Part shown: piece by piece, positions 1-7,813 of the stretch
How positions within the stretch are numbered: position 1 is the stretch's first letter
How the letters are laid out: each line of letters begins with the position of its first letter
Assembly (NCBI GenBank): GCA_002286715.1
Contig: NSJX01000187.1
Span: 1 to 12,076, forward strand
DNA from: Dentipellis sp. KUC8613
Taxonomy: Eukaryota; Basidiomycota; Agaricomycetes; Russulales; Hericiaceae
Reading direction: 5' to 3'
DNA: 12,076 nt
Made by a program: the position numbers and the translations under genes
Notes under the pieces: generated by a model
Database searches by the model: none
What the model was told of the DNA's origin: nothing
What the model saw: the letters and a program-made list of their open reading frames with translations, nothing else

Positions 1-350
1 CCTCTGGCTGAATCAGATCTGCCGCACTTGTGACGGCCCACTCCCAACTAGTCAAACCAGAGTCAACTATCACTTATGCTGTGGTGCAGCTCTTCAAGCC
101 TCTAGCAAATGCACATGCCACGCATGACCACTACAGGACATTTTCCTTGGCAGGTGGTCGACTCTATTATGATCAGATGGAAGAAACTCTGGTCCTTATT
201 CCAATCAACAAGATAATCTGCCATTGTGTAATCACAAAACAAGTCTGGGACAATATTGATATGTCTTGTATTCATCTGTTACCTTGTGATAGGGTGAGCT
301 ATTGGTTAATCATACAATTCTAACACAATTAATCTATGACATAGGATTGA
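1..350 (+). pseudogene. 3' end of a transposon-type gene (partial; C-terminal domain only)
   Basis: An open frame runs from about position 17 and reads roughly 90 residues, including TYAVVQLFKPL, GGRLYYD, LIPINKIICH and CIHLLPCDR. A stop codon lies in frame at 9-11, so an exon may begin after the CAG at 14-16, or the gene is broken there. After AGG at 291-293 a typical 51-nt intron follows (294-344: GTGAGC donor, TTCTAAC branch, ATAG acceptor), and splicing gives Asp then TGA at 348-350. The pattern (a hydrophobic beta-rich segment, then GGRLYYD, then a cysteine/histidine-containing segment and a short tail ending LP-x-DR) resembles C-terminal modules I associate with basidiomycete CACTA/Plavaka-like transposon proteins. 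That assignment is from memory and uncertain. The rest of the gene lies left of the window or is lost. It is not a copy of the transposase at 7814-10925. Confidence 0.5.
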
Positions 351-888
351 TAAGACTGATGGTGTCATAGATTTCCAATATTGTATTACAAATGTTTGTA
401 CTGCCATGGAGTTGCACTTGTCTGTGTGACTCCATGACATCATCTGGCATAGGCTGTCACAGACTGTCATTAAATTTTTTGGTTAAATCAGACTGGCATT
501 CAGCATCAGGAAAACGTGTCATCCGGCCCGGAGAGGTCAGTAATCTACCGGATCAGTGCCTGATCTACCGGCATCTATAGTAGGCTACTAGCTGCTCCGA
601 TAGAGCTCGGGAATTGGTTTATAGACCGTCCTAACTACGGCATAGATAGGGCTGATCTACCATAGTGCCGCGTAACTGACAATCAACTCATATAGATGAT
701 ATAGATGGTCTTGAATAAAGGGCAGCTGTAGCTGTAGTGTGCAATGAGTTTTCACTCTGATTAAGTGGCAGGCATTAAACAATGATGAATCTTACAGAGA
801 AGAGGTAATATATACATTGGACAATGAAATATATAAGACAATGAACTATCTAACACATTCTTCTTTCCATCGAATATGACGCGCGGGT
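351..888. other. Intergenic, no gene recognised
   Basis: No open frame with family character is seen on either strand. The stretch holds two direct copies of ATCTACCGG (around 542-570) with GATCAG/CTGATC as a small inverted repeat between them, and an AATAAA at about 714-719. The AATAAA could serve as a distant polyadenylation signal for the upstream gene end, but it is about 360 bases past the stop, so this is weak. Confidence 0.4.
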
Positions 889-1195
889 GGACTACAACTG
901 TCAGCCACTGTAGCTGTTTGAACTTCCACAAATGGCAGTTCAAACTGCATAGTCACAGTTGGGCACGCACACGCAGGTGGACTACAACTGTCAGCCACTG
1001 AAGCTAGCTGTTTGAGCTGCCATAAATGGGAGTTCAAATGACTGCCCCGCAGAGGCATGTCACAGTGCGTGCCCCACTGTGACTATGCAGTTTGAACTGC
1101 CATTTGTGGAAGTTCAAACTGCACAGTCTGTCGCACGTCGCCCACAGCGCTGACTGTAGCAAGTTGTTTGAACTTCCAAAAATGGCAGTTCAAAC
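889..1195. repeat. Nested direct and inverted repeat cluster (MITE-like, four hairpin units)
   Basis: Four copies of an imperfect palindrome of about 28 bases (GTTTGAAC ... GTTCAAAC, with TTCCA and TGGCA inside) occur near 916-943, 1010-1037, 1092-1119 and 1167-1194. The third is inverted relative to the others. Copies one and three lie in 55-bp arms (916-970 and 1065-1119) that are inverted repeats matching at 54 of 55 positions. Separately, the 24-base stretch beginning GGTGGACTACAACTG is repeated directly near 889 and 975. The arrangement suggests a small non-autonomous element or transposon end that was duplicated and inverted. No coding capacity is apparent. Confidence 0.75.
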
Positions 1196-1316
1196 GACTT
1201 CCGAGTTCCGAGTGGGAGAGCTCTGCGCTCTGAGCTTAGCTCTCCCACGCCTCCGACTTCGAAACACGATGACAAGTCGTCGCACACCACACACACTCAA
1301 GCCCTCAAGAAGACCA

Positions 1317-1338
1317 CAGCAGCAGCAGCAGCAGCAGC
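1317..1338 (+). repeat. (CAG)7 microsatellite
   Basis: Seven uninterrupted CAG units at the edge of the C-rich block. An open frame would read them as glutamine, but it has no gene-like features beyond that. Confidence 0.9.
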
Positions 1339-1339
1339 T

Positions 1340-2510
1340 AAGTGCCTCCGTGCTGTATCACCCACCCACCCCTCACTGCATGCACTACCTCGCGTTGCCC
1401 TCGCGGCGCGATGCCGTGCGTTGCCCTTGCGCGCTGCCTCACGACGTGCTGGCGACGCCCCTCGACTGTCCCGCGATGCCCCGCCCGCCCCCACGCCGCC
1501 TCGCTGCCCTCTCCCCACCCCCGCTCGACGCCCTTGTGCCCGGCCACGCTGCCCTCGCGCTGCGTCCGTGCCCTCGCAACGCCCCTGCACCGCCTTTGCG
1601 CCACCCTGCGACGCCCTGCGATGCCCTGCGATGCCCCGCGCCACCATCACCCTGCCGTCGCCCTGCCCCTGCAACGCCGTCGCCCCGCCGTCGCGGTGCT
1701 GTTGCGACACCCTGTGCCGCCCTCGTGCCGCCCTGCGCCGCCCCTCGCGACGCCCCGGCCATTGCCCTTCCCCTGCGATGTCCGTGCCCTCGCGACGCCC
1801 CTGCACCGCCCCCGTGACGCCCTTGCACCGCCCTGCGCCGCCCTGCACCGCCGTCGCCCTGCCCCTGTGACACCCCGTGCCGCCGTCGTGACACCCCTGT
1901 GACACTGTCGCCCTGCCGTTGTGGCGCCTCGCGACACCCTCGCAACGCACCACGCCACCTTTGCGCTGCGCCCGTGAGCCCACAGCACCTCTGCAATGCT
2001 CCTGTGCCGCCCTCGTGACATTCTCGTGCCACCCTGCGACGCCCCGTGCTGCCTCTCACGACGCCCCGTGACACCATCGCCCTGCTGTCGCGGCGCCTCG
2101 CGACGCCCTCGCGCTGCGCCCGTGAGCCCGCGGTGCCCCTGCGACGCTCCTGCGCCGCCCCCGCGACGCTCCTGCGCTGCCCTCGTGACACCCTTGCGCC
2201 GCCCTCGTGACACCCTCGCACCACCCTGTGACGCCCTGCCCCGCCTCTCACGATGCCCCGCGACGCCGTCGCCCCGCCGTCGCGGCACCCTGCAACGTCC
2301 TGCACTGCCCTTGCGACGCCACACGCCGCCCTCTACCCGCCCTTGCGAGTGCTGCGCCCGTGCGCTCGCGGCACCCCGTGACACCTTGCACTGCGCCGGT
2401 GCCCTTGCGACGCGCCGCGACGCCGTGCGTGGCCCCGCGCGGCCCCGCGGCACCCTTGTGCCAGCTCACTGCCCTCATGCGCACCCCTCATGTGCCACCC
2501 CTGTGCGTTT
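1340..2510. repeat. C-rich, CpG-rich degenerate tandem repeat block
   Basis: About 1.2 kb is built of loosely repeated words such as CCCTGCGACGCC, CCCTCGTGACACC and CGCCGTCGCCC, with very few A or T on the plus strand outside GAC/GTG words. Longer repeats are embedded: a 23-base stretch beginning ACGCCGTCGCCC occurs at about 1675 and 2262, and segments around 1906-2030 and 2080-2190 share order and sequence (CGCCTCGCGACRCC, then GCGCTGCGCCCGTGAGCCC), suggesting a higher-order period near 175 bases. Long open frames exist in several frames on both strands at once. That follows from the lack of stop-forming A/T and does not indicate genes. Many differences between copies are C/T or G/A. Confidence 0.75.
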
Positions 2511-2620
2511 CCTGATGAGTGTCATTGGCTCTCAGAAAATTTCAAACTAGTAATATGTCATGCTGTGGTATTGGCTGTCATAGGCTGTCTGGATGTCTCT
2601 GGATGTCATGTCATGCAACC

Positions 2621-2802
2621 GGAGAGAGTAGGAATATGGATCCCGAGCTTGAATGACGGTGTTTGACGGTGAGTCCCAGGCTGGAGTGGCAGAGTTGGGA
2701 GGATGTCATGGATGCTTACTGCCAGGACTTTGCTGCTCCAGCCTGGGACTCACTGTCAAGCACTGTCGTTCAAGCTAGAGATCTGTATTTCCTACTCTCT
2801 CC
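2621..2802. repeat. Inverted repeat, 75-76-bp arms with 30-bp spacer
   Basis: The left arm 2621-2695 and right arm 2727-2802 are imperfect reverse complements, sharing CTCCAGCCTGGGACTCAC, GATC and CCTACTCTCTCC segments. They differ mainly by transitions and one single-base indel. A third, CpG-rich copy in the right-arm orientation lies at 2981-3055. The paired arms could fold into a long hairpin, as a MITE or a head-to-head repeat pair would. Confidence 0.8.
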
Positions 2803-2830
2803 AATTGCCCAGCACTCTGTACCAGCACTC

Positions 2831-2940
2831 TGACTGTCACTGGCTGTCACTGGCTGTCACTGGCTGTCACTGACTGTTGCTGTCTGTCACCAGCTGTCAC
2901 CAGCTGTTGCTGGCTGTCATTGGCTGTTACTGGCTGTTAC
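2831..2940 (+). repeat. Decamer tandem repeat, short array (about 11 units)
   Basis: Eleven consecutive 10-bp units of consensus TGGCTGTCAC run without indels. Variants are TGTTGC, CAGCTG and TGTTAC. It is the same decamer, in another phase, as the larger array at 3531-3850. Confidence 0.85.
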
Positions 2941-2980
2941 TGTCGTAACTCGCTCAGTAAGCGCCCACGACGTCCTCCGG

Positions 2981-3055
2981 ACTCTGCCGCTCCAGCCCGG
3001 GACCCGCCGTCAAGCGCCGTCATTCAAGCTCGGGACCCGTATCCCTATTCTCTCC
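2981..3055 (+). repeat. Third, CpG-rich copy of the 75-bp repeat
   Basis: This is a direct repeat of 2727-2802. It retains eight CpG sites within 75 bases, whereas the other two copies carry mostly TpG or CpA at the same places. Homology continues about 20 bases past 3055 into CTCAGCGCTCCCGTACC. It is probably closest to the ancestral sequence. Confidence 0.8.
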
Positions 3056-3107
3056 AGTCGCTCAGCGCTCCCGTACCAGTGCTCCCTCACAGCCCCACAT
3101 CACTTGT

Positions 3108-3386
3108 CACGTGTGTCATGACGTTGACGCCCCTCCACATCAGTGCTCCGTAGTTGCGCTGACTGATGTCCTTGGCATTCGCATTGCCCTCACGCTCATT
3201 GGTCCGGTATAACAGTCACCCTAGAGTAGCACACGGTACAGGTTCCTTATCTCTCTTATCTCTGGATAGCCATATGCACAGCAGGTACAGGTCGCATAGC
3301 ATAGCACAGCACGCACAGCCTGCACAGCCTGGACAGCCGAGCACAGCATGCACTGCACGCATAGCCGCCGGCTATCAGTATATAAG
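3108..3386 (+). promoter_or_regulatory. Possible orphan RNA polymerase II promoter (LTR-like)
   Basis: A CACGTG E-box lies at 3108-3113, TGACG words follow at about 3119-3126, and a good TATATAAG box lies at 3379-3386 with a C/T-rich stretch about 30 bases later. No reading frame of significance follows; the DNA soon enters the decamer array. This could be the U3/R part of a solo LTR or the remains of a transposon promoter, but no primer-binding site or second LTR was found, so it is suggestive only. Between the box and the E-box lie irregular CACAGC/CAGCCT words. Confidence 0.3.
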
Positions 3387-3530
3387 TAGAGTAGCTTAGC
3401 CCCTAGTTCCCCATCCAGTCGCCTTGTCTCTGCGACATTACTGGTTGTCACTAGGTCAAACTCTGCCAAAGACACTGCTACAATAATTATGTACTTAACA
3501 GAAGAACACCTCAAACATATTCTTTCTGAT

Positions 3531-3850
3531 TGTCACTTGCTGTCACTAATTGTCACTAGTTGTCACTAACTGTCACTGATTGTTGCTGGTAGCCACTGAT
3601 TGTCACTAGTTGTTGCTGATTGTTGCTAGTTGTTGCTAGTTGTCGTTGGTTGTCGCTAGTTGTCACTGGTTGTCGCTAGTTGTCGCTAGTTGTCGCTGGT
3701 TGTCGCTAGTTGTCGCTGGTTGTCGCTAGTTGTCACTGGTTGTCACTGGTTGTCACTGGTTGTCACTGGTTGTCACTGGTTGTCACTGGTTGTCACTGGT
3801 TGTCACTGGCCGTCATTAGTTGTCATTGAGCATCATTGAATATCACTGAG
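3531..3850 (+). repeat. Decamer minisatellite, 32 units in perfect 10-bp register
   Basis: Thirty-two consecutive 10-bp units of consensus TGTCRCTRGT run with no insertion or deletion across 320 bases. At the CG position of the unit, 8 units have CG, 4 have TG and 20 have CA; the CG units cluster at 3641-3730 and a run of eight nearly identical TGTCACTGGT units covers 3731-3810. The ends (3811-3850) are more degenerate. No gene overlaps it. Confidence 0.95.
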
Positions 3851-4510
3851 TGTCATAGTTGTCCACAGATGTCCATGTGTGCTCATGATGCACAGAGGGA
3901 AGAAACAAACTGATAGGGTGACCTCACTTTGTATATCAAGATATGTTAGAGAAGTAACATCTTTTGTTCCAGCCTGAATGAAGACATTTTGATTTGGAAA
4001 ATGATGTATTTTGTAATACATTTGATCTATGTGAGAAAAGTAACAACTATCCAGCATTTTTCCTTTACAAAAAGATATATAATATGTGTTCAGAATATTA
4101 AAACTTTCTTATATTTTGAGTTGAACAAATGTTACCTTTTTCCAAGTATCATTTTGCTGTGGAGAATGTAAACCTTTTTCTTGTGCAATATGTTTTGATT
4201 TTGCTATACAATATGTAGCATATCACTTCCATTTTCCACAAGAGAAATGCAAAACAGAAGATAATGTTTATCCATAACAATATTTTGATTTTTTAGCAAG
4301 AGAAATAGAAAGAGAAAGGATAAGATTTTGCAGAACAGAATACTGTGAAAAAGGAATTGATTTTCCCAATATAAATCAATCAGGATTTTTTTTCATTTCT
4401 CCAGCTTTTTGCTTGAGCAATATACTGTACAAAATTAAACAAATCTCTATCATTTTCCTCAGTAGAAAGGGAAACAAAAAGAATTGATTATCTAACATTT
4501 TTCCACGCAT
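3851..4510. other. AT-rich stretch, no gene recognised
   Basis: Strongly AT-rich DNA contrasts with its neighbours. It has recurring loose words such as GAGAAAAGTAACA / GAGAAGTAACAT and GCAATATRYTNTRYAAAAT. No open frame has family character on either strand. It may be decayed transposon DNA or an AT-rich spacer. Composition shifts sharply near 4515. Confidence 0.5.
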
Positions 4511-4931
4511 TTTTCTCGGGAATGAAGGGGGTCATGCTCGCAGTGTGCCACCATCCCTTCTCAGTATGCTGCAAATGCGCTCATCGGCTCATCAATGGAA
4601 GACATAATCTGGAGGCTTGGATAATGAGGACATGGTTATAGGTGCGTTGTTATACATTCTCGAGTTTATCATAGAAGTACTGACCGCGCGAGCCCGGGAT
4701 CCCGGGCTCGCGCCTTCCTATGTCCACTCACCACCACTCATCGTGCATCGTGCACACATCGAGCTCACCATCTCCCGCACACTTCCGCCCCAACTCGCTC
4801 CTCGGTCAGTCTCCCTCCCTCACGCTCCCCTCCTCACTAACACCACCTCTCGCGCTACAGAACTATGTCTTGCGCCCTCCGCATCTCGCGCGTCCACCCG
4901 TGTCTCGCACACCGCCGCACTGCAGCGCTCA
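4511..4931. other. Unassigned flank left of the transposon
   Basis: A mixed-composition segment becomes C-rich and G-poor after 4715 (ACTC, CTCC and CCAC words). Short open frames here cross the candidate left end of the transposon and look like products of composition. Apart from the palindrome at 4686-4713, nothing is recognised. Confidence 0.4.
4686..4713. repeat. Perfect 28-bp GC-rich palindrome
   Basis: The sequence reads the same on both strands for 28 bases, centred on GGGATCCC with arms GCGCGAGCCC / GGGCTCGCGC, and contains no unpaired centre. It could extrude as a cruciform. It may be the head-to-head junction of two identical repeat ends or a site for a dimeric DNA-binding protein. 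It sits about 220 bases left of the candidate transposon end. Confidence 0.95.
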
Positions 4932-4969
4932 CGCCATCAGACAAAATTTACATGGCTTTATAGAAGTTC

Positions 4970-5250
4970 ATAGCCTACATAGCCTATAAAGAGCCATAGC
5001 AATGTCTATTTCTTTTGGGGCTATAGAACTACCACTACCACTATCATAGTACTATATACTGCTATGGAATAGGGCACCCTGCTATGGTTGCTATGGAATT
5101 AGGTGCATCACTATGGGTGCTATAGAATAAGCCCCTTTGCTATGGCTCCTATGGAATTAGGTACCATACTATGAGAGGTATGAGATTGATCATTAGAGTG
5201 GCATCACTATGGTTCCTATTGATACTGTATCAGCTACTAACAGTATGGGC
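4970..5250. repeat. Left subterminal repeats of the transposon (GCTATGG family)
   Basis: Nine plus-strand copies of CTATGG or CTATAG occur within about 200 bases (for example near 5021, 5062, 5082, 5091, 5111, 5120, 5140, 5151 and 5211), several extended to GCTATGGAATTAGG. Outside these, CATAGCC and CCATAGC in the opposite sense occur at about 4970-5000. Clusters of short repeats just inside the ends are characteristic of CACTA elements, where they bind the element's own protein. The stretch from 5251 to 5641 holds no gene and probably includes the 3' untranslated region of the DUF6532 gene. Confidence 0.75.
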
Positions 5251-5641
5251 TAGCAAGAAGACACATAGCTGATGGACAATCCTCCATACTCTTCGTAGCT
5301 TCAGCAGCCTATAGATGAATGGTCTCTTTACATTGAGAGTATAGCAAACATACATTATTCAAGTATGATAGCTATCCATGGTTGAATACCATCCAATGAG
5401 GTTCATGAGCATAATTTGAGCTTAGTTCAACTTCAATGGCAATAGACCAAGCATTAGAGAAAACTGTGCATTCACATTAACTGGCATAACAGTAGTAGGA
5501 GCAGTAAGATAAAGATAAATAGAATGGGTAAGAGCAATTAGTTGAATATGGATAGAAGATATGATGAAGAAGGATGAGTGGAATGGAACAGTCATGACAA
5601 AAGAGTAAGATTAGAAAGGATCAAGAGAAAGCAATACCACA

Positions 5642-7483
5642 TCATGTACTCTGGGCACCCAAAGCCTCCTCCACAGCAACCAGATTGTTGGCAGTTGCAG
5701 TCACCTCCGAGTCTGAAAAATCATCATCATCAAGGTCACTGTGTGGTCCTGACCTTGGGATTGCACGGCCTGCTGACAACCTACAGAGAGATGGATAAGC
5801 ATATGCTTATAAAAGAAATGAGTAAGAAGTACCATGCACCCTCCCATATAGATTTCTGAAGATCTCGAAATGCAGCAGGCTTCTTCAACTTGTACTTCTG
5901 GATGCTGTGCAGGTGACGACCATACACAAGACCGTATGTCTCTGTCGAGAAGTCATTAGACTTCGGCTTGAATGTGCCTTCCGTGTAATCATTGAGTGCA
6001 CACTCAATCTGCGCAATGCTTCGTGAGTAAACACAACACACAACAGAAAGCCATAAACGCACCGCAGTGACGATGAGCGCAATCATCTCCTCGGGGATGG
6101 GATTGAATTGCGCGGCATATATGCCAACAGCCTCTCCATTGCGGCGAGCGAACCACTGCTGTGTCGCAAGCGTGAGTATAATGGGATTGCGGAAGACCCG
6201 ATGACGCTGGAGGAGTTGTCAGTGGCGGTAACGTGAAGTAATATAAGGCTACGCACCCTCTGAGGATCCTCGAAGTGGAAGGACCCGCGATCCACCAACT
6301 GTGCGATACGTACCTTTGTCTCCACGACCGAAAGGCCAAGGAGAGCGAAGTTTGTCGCAACCAGATTCTGTGCTTTAGTCTTGAGCTCGCCTCGAAGCTG
6401 AGAAGCACCACGCTTGACCTAAAGATGCAACACATAAGCGCACCATGAAACGTGGAGGATGAGACACTTACAATGTCAACCATCGTATCGCTATACAACT
6501 GCTCGTTCATGAAACGAGCGGCGCGATTTGTGGCCTTCAGCTCAGCACATGCCTCCAAAAAGCATGCTTTCGCCATCTGGACGATCTCCACCTCGTCGGG
6601 GAAGCCACTCTCCAACGACACCTTGATACGAAAATGAACCGAACCCTTCTTTGACAGGGCCTTGGATGTGGGGGTCTGCCTGGTCATCAAGGCACCCTCA
6701 GCGCGTGCGGCATCGTACGGCGTGAAGGGCGCTTGGTCAACAGGGCTCGACGACCGCGGGGGAGTGTTCGGAGGAGACGACTGGCGGGTGGTGGAGCTGC
6801 GGGCAGGAACAGGGCCAGACTTACTGGCAGCCACGATCGTGCCCTTTCTCTTTCTTCGAGGCGGGAGGGACCTAGCGATCTCCCTTGGGGACGAGTGTTC
6901 AATCTGGATGAAAAGAGAATCAGTAGAAAAAGGAATAGGGAGACGGGAAGGCGTCACCCTCGGAATGCGCTCGCGGTTGTTGCCACGTCGAGCCTTGGAG
7001 GGACGATCAGCTTCATCGTTTTCAGACTCCGCTTCGGACGTATCCGCGACGTGCATGCCACCCCGGCCAGAAGGGCGCTCTTCATCATCCGATTGATCCC
7101 AGTCTTCAATAAAGAAAAGGTCTCGTTCAACGACATTGTCATGGAATGAAAACCAGCGACATACAAGATTTTTTTTCGCCACGCCGGACCTTCGGGTAGC
7201 CGTCGGCATCAACGTTGTCAGAAGCGGCTTCGACAGCGTCCTCTTCAAGTCGTTCTTCAGCCTTGCGACGGCGATAGCGCTCTTCATCACGAGCCGCATC
7301 CTGATGGTCTTGGTGGGCTTGTGCCCTGGCTCCTGGTCAAAAATGTAGCCGGCTTATTATAAGATAATCCAGACAAATTAACGTACGTTCTTTCTTCTTA
7401 TCCTTGAGAGCTTTACTTGTATTCGATCTCAGTGCTTTCATCTGCGCTTCGGATAGACTTGACAGGTCGACGGGTGGTGCCAT
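5642..7483 (-). CDS. DUF6532-domain protein encoded by the Plavaka element (505 aa, 7 exons)
   Basis: Exons, in order of transcription: 7483-7387, 7332-7165, 7103-6472, 6418-6257, 6206-6063, 6008-5833, 5780-5642. Introns are 50-61 nt, all GT-AG, and the joined frame is exactly 506 codons with the stop. Residues about 28-75 are strongly charged (KKKERARAQ, then EERYRRRKAEERLEED) and could form a coiled coil. Residues 90-245 are acidic, then S/P-rich and probably disordered, with a likely nuclear localisation signal PRRKRK at 170-175. The conserved domain runs from about 260 to 462: FRNP (358-361), QQWF (369-372), RRNGE (374-378), FNPIPEEMIALIVTA (387-401), and a final block ending LQKSIWEGAW (451-460). 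I recognise these as signatures of DUF6532, a family of unknown function widespread in Agaricomycetes. The tail is acidic (DLDDDDFSDSE). The start is the first ATG of an exon spliced in phase; it faces the transposase start across 330 bases. A possible extra in-frame intron (6904-6957, 54 nt, CTGAT branch) would shorten the protein to 487 residues. The role is unknown; an accessory function in transposition is inferred only from location. Confidence 0.85.
5795..5810. repeat. 16-bp perfect palindrome inside the last intron of the DUF6532 gene
   Basis: ATAAGCATATGCTTAT reads identically on both strands. It occupies the middle of a 52-nt intron (5781-5832), between donor and acceptor. It may be chance or may form a small hairpin in the pre-mRNA. 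Confidence 0.9.
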
Positions 7484-7813
7484 GACGCGACAGCAAGACA
7501 GTGTGTGAAAGACGTGAGTGAGATCGACAGGCTTGAGAAAATGATAAAGTCGGTAAGTTGTGTAATGATCTGGCGACGAAGGAATGCTAAGGGCTCGACG
7601 AAGGAATGGGCAGGAGATGGTGGTAAGGGTTGAAAGGAAAGGGAGACGCGCAGAGCTCCTGCGCTTTTGACTCAGCGTAATGTGCGCTCTCGCCTAATGT
7701 GACAAAGGCTGCAACTTCAAGTCCAAGGACCCCGATCCGCGCGGCGAGTTCTACAACCAACGATCTGTGCTTCAATCTGCAATTCAACTCTCACCCCTAC
7801 GCTCTCCCTTCAT
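7484..7813. promoter_or_regulatory. Shared divergent promoter region of the two transposon genes
   Basis: These 330 bases separate the two start codons. No clear TATA box is seen for either gene. On the transposase side the last 25 bases before ATG are C/T-rich, as is common at fungal starts. A 13-bp direct repeat CGACGAAGGAATG occurs at 7574-7586 and 7596-7608, offset by 22 bases (about two helical turns), which would place two bound proteins on the same face. TGACTCA, the consensus of Gcn4/CPC1-type bZIP activators, lies at 7668-7674. Regulation through these sites is inference. Confidence 0.5.

Noticed and set aside
1092..1817. 241-codon plus-strand open frame, rich in Pro/Ala/Arg
   Set aside because: It lies over the hairpin repeats, the CAG run and the C-rich tandem block. 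Overlapping frames of equal length are open on both strands, no domain is seen, and base composition alone explains it.
1439..2453. Long minus-strand open frames (228-288 codons) rich in Gly/Arg/Ala
   Set aside because: They overlap one another in different frames inside a degenerate tandem repeat. The Gly/Arg-rich wording reflects the C-rich plus strand and not a nucleic-acid-binding protein.
3531..3850. CRISPR-like array
   Set aside because: The repeats are contiguous 10-bp units with no spacers, in eukaryotic-type DNA; it is a simple minisatellite.
4617..4989. Short open frames crossing the palindrome and left end of the transposon
   Set aside because: They have no domain character, start in unrelated sequence and cross the candidate element boundary; two frames are open together because of C-rich composition.
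5578..5859. 93-codon plus-strand frame
   Set aside because: It is antisense to the last two exons of the DUF6532 gene and has no features of its own.
6004..7299. Single 431-codon minus-strand frame as the DUF6532 gene
   Set aside because: It starts in the wrong frame of exon 2 and reads through the intron at 6419-6471 into unrelated frames. Spliced exons restore the conserved family blocks, so the unspliced frame is only partly right.
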